NCBI GenBank assembly: GCA_963805295.1
Contig: CAWDTW010000068.1
Span: 61,193-125,192, forward strand
Source: Roseiarcus sp963805295
Lineage (GTDB): Bacteria > Pseudomonadota > Alphaproteobacteria > Rhizobiales > Beijerinckiaceae
Reading direction: 5' to 3'
DNA: 64,000 nucleotides
Every line of letters starts with the position of its first letter. Positions within the stretch are counted from its first letter, which is position 1. Under the pieces are notes generated by a model. That model was not told where the DNA came from. It worked only from the letters and a program-made list of their open reading frames with translations, and did not search any database. Shown in pieces: positions 58,575 through 64,000 of this stretch. The translations under genes were made by a program, and so were the position numbers.

Positions 58575-58761
58575 CGGAGCCTCAGCGATGGGCGACCGTG
58601 CTGAGGCTGACGAAACTGCGGTGGCTTGCGACCCCGAATGGCAGTCCGGCCCGCGCTGCATAGAGGTACCATTCTTTGTCGCCCTCGGGAACGGGGAGCA
58701 CGCGTAGCAGTGTCTTGAACGTACCTGCAGCGTCACGGTCGCCTTCTGACGGAAGGAGGCG
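58575..58761 (+). ncRNA. candidate IS110 bridge RNA region (element 1)
   Basis: Non-coding segment directly upstream of the IS110 recombinase. Its last 80 bases, GGGAACGGGGAGCACGCGTA through GCGTCACGGTCGCCTTC, are nearly identical in the second, oppositely oriented IS110 element (62435-62500 reversed), and include a CCTCGGGAACGGGG hairpin. IS110-group elements encode a structured guide (bridge) RNA in this position. No direct evidence of transcription. Confidence 0.45.
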
Positions 58762-60003
58762 ATGATGCAAGCGATCATCGAGCGATGTTGTGGTCTGGAC
58801 GTGCATCAGGAGACGGTCGTGGCGTGCGTTCTCGTCGGCGCGCCCGGGGCGCAACCGAAGAAGGAGGTGCGGACGTTTCGCACCATGATGCGGGACCTCG
58901 AAGCGCTGCGGGACTGGCTGCTGGAAGCGGGCGTGACGCACGTCGGGATGGAGAGCACGGGCGTCTACTGGCGCCCGGTCTATTCCGTCCTCGAGGGGTG
59001 TTTCGACCTCATCGTCGGGAACGCCCGGCACATCCGCAACGTGCCGGGGCGCAAGACCGATGTGAAGGATTCCGAGTGGATCGCCGATCTGGTTCGGCAC
59101 GGCCTGATCGCCAAGAGCTTCGTGCCGCCCCGGCCGCTGCGGGAGCTGCGCGAGTTGCTGCGCTACCGCCGCAAGCTCGTGGAGAGCCAAGCGGCTGAAC
59201 GCAATCGGCTCCTGAAGCTCCTGGAGACCGCCAACATCAAGCTGGCGAGCGTCGCTTCCGACGTTTTCGGCGTCTCCGGCCGCGCGATGCTCAGGGAGCT
59301 GATTGCGGGCGAGGCCTCTCCCGAGGCGATGGCCGATCTCGCCAGGGGCCGGTTGCGCCGCAAGCGCGCCGATCTGATCCTGGCGCTCGACGGGCGGCTC
59401 GAGGAGCATCACCGCTTCCTCCTGACGATGCAACTGCGCCGGCTCGAAGCCATCGAGGCCGACATCGCAGCGCTCGACCTGCGCATCGACGAGCGGCTCG
59501 AGCCCTATCGCGCGCCGCACACGCTCCTGATGCAGATTCCGGGCGTCGACTGGGTGGTTGCCGCCGTGCTGATCGCCGAGATCGGCGTCGACATGAGCGT
59601 GTTCGTGAGCGTCTATCATTTGTCGGCCTGGGCGGGCGTCTGTCCCGGCAATCACGAGAGCGCCGGCAGGCAGAAGAGCGGCCGGGCGCGCAAGGGCAAC
59701 ATCCACCTCCGCGCCATCCTGGTCGGCGCCGCGATCTCCGCCTCGAAGACCAAGGGCAGTTACCTCAAGGACAAGTACCACCGCCTCAAGGCCCGCCGCG
59801 GCGCTCTCCGCGCCGCCCTCGCCATCGCCCACAAGATCCTCGTCTCCGCCTATCACATGCTCGCTAAGAACTTGCCCTACCGCGATCTCGGCGAAGCCTA
59901 TCTCGACCAGATCGGCCAATCCCGAACCGTCGCCAACCTCAAACGCCGCCTCGAACGCCTCGGGTATCGCGTCACCCTCGAACCCAATGCGCAGGCCACG
60001 TGA
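58762..60003 (+). CDS. IS110-family recombinase, copy 1
   Basis: A 413-residue DEDD recombinase. The RuvC-like domain has GLDVHQETVVACVL (Asp13), HVGMESTGVYWRPVYSVLEG (Glu64) and NVPGRKTDVKDSEWIADLV (Asp100, Asp103). The C-terminal Tnp domain has LMQIPGVDWVVAAVLIAEIG, then AWAGVCPGNHESAGRQKSG with the likely catalytic Ser300, and GNIHLRAILVGAAISASKTK. GGAGG precedes the ATG. It recombines DNA guided by a bridge RNA in characterised members. Intact, about 80 per cent similar to the copy at 61181 by eye. Confidence 0.92.
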   Translation: MMQAIIERCCGLDVHQETVVACVLVGAPGAQPKKEVRTFRTMMRDLEALRDWLLEAGVTHVGMESTGVYWRPVYSVLEGCFDLIVGNARHIRNVPGRKTDVKDSEWIADLVRHGLIAKSFVPPRPLRELRELLRYRRKLVESQAAERNRLLKLLETANIKLASVASDVFGVSGRAMLRELIAGEASPEAMADLARGRLRRKRADLILALDGRLEEHHRFLLTMQLRRLEAIEADIAALDLRIDERLEPYRAPHTLLMQIPGVDWVVAAVLIAEIGVDMSVFVSVYHLSAWAGVCPGNHESAGRQKSGRARKGNIHLRAILVGAAISASKTKGSYLKDKYHRLKARRGALRAALAIAHKILVSAYHMLAKNLPYRDLGEAYLDQIGQSRTVANLKRRLERLGYRVTLEPNAQAT

Positions 60004-61079
60004 CGCCAACCCGCAGCGGAGTCATTTTCGTAGCAGAGATTCGTGGTTCGGCCAACGGAAGCACCGTGCGCTCTGCATTGAGTTCGTCCACGGCGTGGTG
60101 GATCGCCCGGTCGAGCGCGTCAATGTCGGCAAAGGTCTGATGCGCCAGGTGATGCGCCTTGAGGTCGCGCCAGATCACCTCGATGTCGTTGAGTTCCGGC
60201 GCATACCTGGGCAGCCACTCGACGGTGAGCCAGTGTGCGCGGGCGGCAAGCGCCGCCATCGAGAGCTTGCTCGTGTGGATCGGGCCATTGTCCTCCACGA
60301 GCACCACCGGCTTGGTGGGTTGGCCGGGCCTGGGACCAAAGAGCCGATCGAGTTGCTCGAGATGGGCGACGAAATCGCTGCTGCGCTTGGTCGGGCTGGT
60401 GTGGACGATGAGTTGGCGCGTGACGTGATCGAGCGACCCCAGCATGGCGACCTTCCTGGCCTGTCCCGGGGCCGGCACACGCAGGTCCGCCCCCGCCTTT
60501 GCCCATGCGCGGGCGAGATAGGGATGCGTCAACGCCTCGCTCTCGTCGCCATAGAGAAGAACAATGTCCCCGGCTTCGGCCTGCTGTTTGCGCAATTGCA
60601 GGCGCAGGCCGACCCGTTCGACCTCGCCGGCGATCTGGCGTCCCTTCAGCGTCTGCCGCGGTCGCCGCCAACGGAACTTTTTTTCGCAACGCCTTGGACA
60701 ACTGCGAACGGCTGATGCGAACACCCTCACGCGCTTCGATCTCGGCGCGCAGGCGGGGGATCGTCCAGTTGCGTCGGTCGGCCACAGGTTGCTCCAACAT
60801 GACCACACGCAACGCCGTTTCACTCTTCACCGGGGCTGGGCCGGGGGCCACGTTCGCTTTCAGCGCCTCAATACCGCCGCCGGCGAAGTCACTGCGCCAG
60901 AGGCGAACCGTGTCCTCGCGCACGCCGAACGCCTCGGCGATCCGCGGACTGGTCCAGCCAGTCAGCCTCAGCAGCAAGGCGCGCGCCCTGTCCGCTTCGC
61001 CGCGATCACGTGAGCCGGCAAGCCTCGCAAGCGCGGCGCGTTGCTCATCGGTTGCCGTGAGCGGCGATTTTCCAGCCAT
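59972..61079 (-). CDS. IS630-family transposase, two frames joined by frameshifting
   Basis: First frame: MAGKSPLTATDEQRAALARL, HTH WTSPRIAEAFGVREDTVRLW, EALKANVAPGPAPVK and ISRSQLSKALRKK. Second frame: DIVLLYGDESEALTHPYLAR, PVVLVEDNGPIHTSKLSMAA and PRYAPELNDIEVIWRDLKAH, the D-D-E set. The frames join at seven A (T7 at 60678-60684 on plus), where LRKK passes into FRWRRPRQ. The C-terminal tail reads past the element end and ends inside the IS110 gene's antisense, so about 15 terminal residues are foreign. Confidence 0.85.
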
Positions 61080-61159
61080 GTCTTGCCCCTGCGAATCGGT
61101 GCCGACACCGAATCAGAGCCCCATGCGTTGGTCAACCGACCGGATTCTGCCATGAAAAT
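60024..61159 (-). mobile_element. IS630-family element between two IS110 copies
   Basis: Imperfect inverted ends ATTTTCGTAGCAGAGATTCG (left) and ATTTTCATGGCAGAATCCG (right, reversed). The right end equals the outer sequence of the short hairpin repeats in this window. It lies 20 bp beyond the IS110 copy 1 stop codon. Confidence 0.7.
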
Positions 61160-61180
61160 AGCTTCAGCGCGGATGTGGGG

Positions 61181-62419
61181 TCATGCGGGCTCGGCCTTTG
61201 GTTCGAGGGTGACGTTGTAGCCGAGGCGCTCGATACGTCGTTTGAGGTTGGCGACGGTTCGGGTCTGGGCGATCTGGTCGAGGTAGGCTTCTCCGAGTTC
61301 GCGGTAGGGCAGGCCCTTGGTAAGCATGTGATAGGCAGCCACGAGGATCTTGTGAGCGATGGCGAGAGCCGCGCGCATGGCGCCGCGGCGCGCCTTGAGG
61401 CGGTGGAACTTGTCCTTGAGGTAGCTGCCCTTGGTCCGCGCGGCGGAAATGGCGGCGCCGACGAGCATGGTGCGCAGATGGACATTGCCCTTGCGGGCGC
61501 GCCCGCTCTTCTGCTTGCCGGCGCTCTCATGGTTGCCGGGGCACACGCCGGCCCATGCGGCGAGATGGTAGACGCTGAGGAAGACGCTCATATCGACACC
61601 GATCTCGGCGATGAGGGCGGCGGCGACCACCCAGTCGACGCCAGGGATCTGCATCAGCAGGGCGTGCTGAACGCAGTAAGGTGCGAGCTTTGCTTCGATG
61701 CGGTCGTCGAGGGCGGCGATATCGTGCTCGGCCGCTTCGAGCCGGCGCAGTTGTGTCGCCAGTAGGAAACGATGGTGCTCCTCCATCCGCCCTTCGAGCG
61801 CCAGAACCAGATCGTCCCGCTTACGGCGCAATTGCCCTCTGGCAAGGTCCGCCATCGCCTCGGCCGAGGCGCTGCCCTCGATCAGAGCCTTCAACATGGC
61901 GCGCCCGGAAACCCCGAAGACGTCGCTGGCGACGCTGGCCAGCTTGATGTTGGCCGTCTCCAGGAGCTTCAGGAGCCGGTTGCGCTCGGCCGCCTGGCTC
62001 TCCACCAGCTTGCGGCGATAGCGCAGCAACTCGCGCAACTCGCGCTGCGGCGCCGGCGGAACGAAGCTCTTGGCAATCAGCCCATGGCGGACCAGATCGG
62101 CGATCCACTCGGCATCCTTCACATCGGTCTTGCGACCCGGCACGTTACGGATATGCCGGGCGTTGCCGACGATGAGGTCGAAATGCCCTTCCAACACGGC
62201 ATAGACCGGGCGCCAGTAAACGCCGGTGCTCTCCATGCCGACCTGCGTCACCCCAAGCTCTTGCAGCCAGTCCCGCAACGCTTCCAGATCGCGCGTCATC
62301 GTCCGAAAGGTCTGCACCTGCTTCCTCGGCCGCTCGCCCGGGGCGCCGATCAAGACGCAGGCAACGACCGCCTCCTGATGCACGTCAAACCCGGCGCACC
62401 GCTCAATGATCACTTGCAT
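61181..62419 (-). CDS. IS110-family recombinase, copy 2
   Basis: A 412-residue homologue of copy 1: GFDVHQEAVVACVLIGAPGE, VGMESTGVYWRPVYAVLEGH, GRKTDVKDAEWIADLVRHGL, LMQIPGVDWVVAAALIAEIG and CPGNHESAGKQKSGRARKGN. All catalytic residues are kept. The ATG at 62419 (after GGAGGCGAAG) matches copy 1; an upstream ATG at 62431 is in frame. It faces copy 1's strand oppositely. Confidence 0.92.
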   Translation of the reverse strand: MQVIIERCAGFDVHQEAVVACVLIGAPGERPRKQVQTFRTMTRDLEALRDWLQELGVTQVGMESTGVYWRPVYAVLEGHFDLIVGNARHIRNVPGRKTDVKDAEWIADLVRHGLIAKSFVPPAPQRELRELLRYRRKLVESQAAERNRLLKLLETANIKLASVASDVFGVSGRAMLKALIEGSASAEAMADLARGQLRRKRDDLVLALEGRMEEHHRFLLATQLRRLEAAEHDIAALDDRIEAKLAPYCVQHALLMQIPGVDWVVAAALIAEIGVDMSVFLSVYHLAAWAGVCPGNHESAGKQKSGRARKGNVHLRTMLVGAAISAARTKGSYLKDKFHRLKARRGAMRAALAIAHKILVAAYHMLTKGLPYRELGEAYLDQIAQTRTVANLKRRIERLGYNVTLEPKAEPA

Positions 62420-62505
62420 CTTCGCCTCCATCCAAAGGAAGGCGACCGTGACGCCGCAGGTATAGTCGAGACACTGCCACGCGTGCTCCCCGTTCCCGGG
62501 GGCGA
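62420..62505 (-). ncRNA. candidate IS110 bridge RNA region (element 2), truncated by a group II intron
   Basis: Conserved with 58680-58761: GGGAACGGGGAGCACGCGTG, then CAGTGTCTCGAC and GCGTCACGGTCGCCTTC on the minus strand. Similarity to element 1 stops at CGCCC, exactly where the intron 5' end GTGCG begins at 62506, so the upstream part of this segment has been separated from its recombinase. Confidence 0.4.
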
Positions 62506-64000
62506 GTGCGTCCGTGATGTTGTCTTGTCAGGGGGGTGAAAGTCCAACCGATGTGAAGTCGTGACACATGTAGCCGAAGGCAACTGCGTCGTCGCGAGAC
62601 GGGGGTGGGGAGCAGCCGGAGGCGAACGAACAGCCCGCAGGACGACGAACCCGTTTCGGCGGCGTGGCGCGGCGAGCCTGCTCACTCATGGCGAAGCCTG
62701 GGTCATGAGACCCGCCGGGCGCGTTGAGACGACTGCGAAAACGACGCTCGGGCCCATAACGTGGTTGGGGGCGGGATGTTCGGACGGCGAGACAAAGGAA
62801 GCGGAGAGACCTGCGCGGCGTGTGCGAGCCGGGCAGGAGTAGAGCCCGCATACTACCGCTGTGGTCTGCGTCCGGAAGGGACGGACCGCGAGAGGACGGG
62901 GCAACATAAACCCGTGCGAGGGAAGGTGGGCAGGAAGGGGATGCGCGATGAACGGGTCGAGGCAACAGACCGTCGGGAGTGCCGACGAGGCTACACAAGG
63001 CGGAGAGGCTCGACGTGACTTTACGTGGGTCGAAGCCTCGATCTGGACGGAACGCATGCTGTCGGCGCTGGGCAACGGCGTCAAAGGCGGCAAATGGTTC
63101 AGTTTGATGGATAAGGTGTTCGCGCCCAAGACGCTGGCGGCGGCCTGGACGAAGGTCCGGGCCAACAGAGGCGCGGCGGGCGTGGATGGGCAAAGCATCG
63201 AGCGGTTCGCGGCGAAGGCCGAAGATTATCTGGCCGAGCTGTCGGCGGCGCTGCGGGAGGGATCATACCACCCGCAAGCCGTCAAACGGGTCGACATCCC
63301 CAAGGGCGATGGAAGAACGAGGCCGCTGGGCATTCCGACGGTCAAGGATCGCATCGTCCAGCAGGCTGTCCGGCTCGTGATCGAACCGATTTTCGAAACG
63401 CGGTTCCGCGACGGGAGCTACGGCTTCCGACCGGGACGCGGATGCCATGACGCGCTGCGGGAAGTCGATCGGCTGATCACGGACGGCTACGCCCACGTCG
63501 TAGACGCGGACTTGGCCGGCTATTTCGATTCGATCCCGCATGATCGGCTGTTGGCGCGGGTCGAGGAGAAGGTCAGCGATGGCCGGGTTCTCGATCTGAT
63601 CCGCGGCTGGCTGAAGGCCGATATCCTGAAAGGGCTGGAGAGGTGGACGCCGGCACGCGGCTCGCCGCAAGGCGCGGTGATCAGCCCGCTGCTGGCCAAC
63701 ATCTACCTCGACCCGCTGGATGCGGCGATGGCCGAACGCGGGCGCCGCATGGTGCGGTATGCGGACGACTTCGTCATCCTGTGCCGGACACGCGAGGAGG
63801 CGGACGCCGCCCTCGCGGAGGTGCGCGCCTGGGTGGGCGAAAACGGCCTCGCGCTGCACCCCGAAAAGACGCATGTCGGCGACTGCCGGCAGCCGGGGCA
63901 AGGGTTCGAGTTCCTCGGCTACCGTTTCGAAGCCGGCCAGCGTCACGTGCGCCAGAAGAGCCTGAACAAGTTCAAGGACAGCATAAGGGAGAAGACGCGG
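62506..64000 (+). mobile_element. group II intron, 5' end in window, continues beyond
   Basis: The 5' end GTGCG (62506-62510) fits the intron consensus. A structured non-coding stretch follows (including GGGGTGAAAGTCC at 62534-62546, typical of domain I) up to a reverse transcriptase gene at 62948. The insertion lies directly behind a CCCCG-TTCC-CGGGG hairpin within the IS110 upstream region, the site type used by class C introns. The 3' end is outside the window. Confidence 0.75.
62948..64000 (+). CDS. ltrA: group II intron reverse transcriptase/maturase, cut by the window end
   Basis: At least 351 residues, still open at 64000. Start ATG 62948 after AGGAAGGGG. MLSALGNGVKGGKWFSLMDK, RANRGAAGVDGQSIERF, KRVDIPKGDGRTRPLGIPTVKDRIVQQAV, FRDGSYGFRPGRGCHDALRE, DADLAGYFDSIPHD, PQGAVISPLLANIYLDPLD and the catalytic RYADDFVILCRTREEADAAL with YADD. 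These are RT blocks 0 to 7 of a group II intron protein. The maturase X domain is beyond the window. Intact as far as visible. Confidence 0.92.
   Translation, partial: MNGSRQQTVGSADEATQGGEARRDFTWVEASIWTERMLSALGNGVKGGKWFSLMDKVFAPKTLAAAWTKVRANRGAAGVDGQSIERFAAKAEDYLAELSAALREGSYHPQAVKRVDIPKGDGRTRPLGIPTVKDRIVQQAVRLVIEPIFETRFRDGSYGFRPGRGCHDALREVDRLITDGYAHVVDADLAGYFDSIPHDRLLARVEEKVSDGRVLDLIRGWLKADILKGLERWTPARGSPQGAVISPLLANIYLDPLDAAMAERGRRMVRYADDFVILCRTREEADAALAEVRAWVGENGLALHPEKTHVGDCRQPGQGFEFLGYRFEAGQRHVRQKSLNKFKDSIREKTR

Noticed and set aside
62540..62947. Small open frames before the reverse transcriptase
   Set aside because: They lie in the structured RNA part of the group II intron and show no protein family signal.

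Overview
The window looks like a chromosomal stretch of a GC-rich alphaproteobacterium, most likely of the order Hyphomicrobiales (Rhizobiales). The support is the membrane-anchored cytochrome cycM next to kdsB and pheA, a long bifunctional PutA without a ribbon-helix-helix domain, a xi-class glutathione transferase, MobA/MobB, a phasin-like protein, and intergenic palindromes of the kind common in methylotroph-like alphaproteobacteria. Genus cannot be decided from the sequence alone.

Layout. 1-1.6 kb: an MNT/HEPN pair (HEPN frameshifted) and an intact Phd/VapC pair. 1.6-19.2 kb: mostly metabolic genes: two near-duplicate alpha/beta hydrolases around an oxidoreductase, a truncated transposase, a MarR regulator facing two tandem SnoaL-like genes across a clear operator, an ABC-F ATPase (frameshifted), an MFS exporter, the fluoride exporter crcB with its DUF190 partner, a metallo-hydrolase with a fumarylacetoacetase-like gene, a glutathionyl-hydroquinone reductase, a phasin/LuxR-type fusion protein and a B12/radical-SAM protein with an in-frame TAG. 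19.3-29.8 kb: an insertion-sequence island (IS1, ISL3, two inverted IS630 copies nested in the duplicated target of a MITE, IS66, IS1380, a broken IS1595), bracketed in part by two inverted 141-bp MITEs. 29.8-35.6 kb: pheA, kdsB, cycM, a cysteine-bearing nucleotide cyclase, an acyl-CoA dehydrogenase/phosphotransferase pair and tRNA-Ser(CGA) with an IS630 directly behind it. 37.3-45.3 kb: small membrane protein, mobB, mobA, a hydrolase, a conserved unknown and putA. 45.4-53.2 kb: a type I restriction locus transcribed hsdR-hsdS-(small protein-ImmA/IrrE peptidase)-hsdM. 53.3-56.1 kb: five tandem VapBC/AbrB-type antitoxin units, each preceded by a pair of GATATC boxes whose spacing follows the antitoxin class. 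56.2-64 kb: IS1634, two IS110 elements with a conserved upstream non-coding segment, another IS630, and a group II intron that entered the IS110 upstream region just behind a hairpin and runs off the window.

Two themes matter for reuse. First, about fifteen ordinary genes (ABC-F, FAH-like, cycM, mobB, hsdM, hsdS, vapC and others) are broken by single-base frameshifts, several at homopolymers. That pattern suggests uncorrected indels in the assembly at least as much as real decay. Second, defence and stress loci (RM type I, at least six toxin-antitoxin units, IS110, a group II intron) are concentrated between 45 and 64 kb, making that end an accessory island. No CRISPR array, rRNA, prophage module or integrase was seen.
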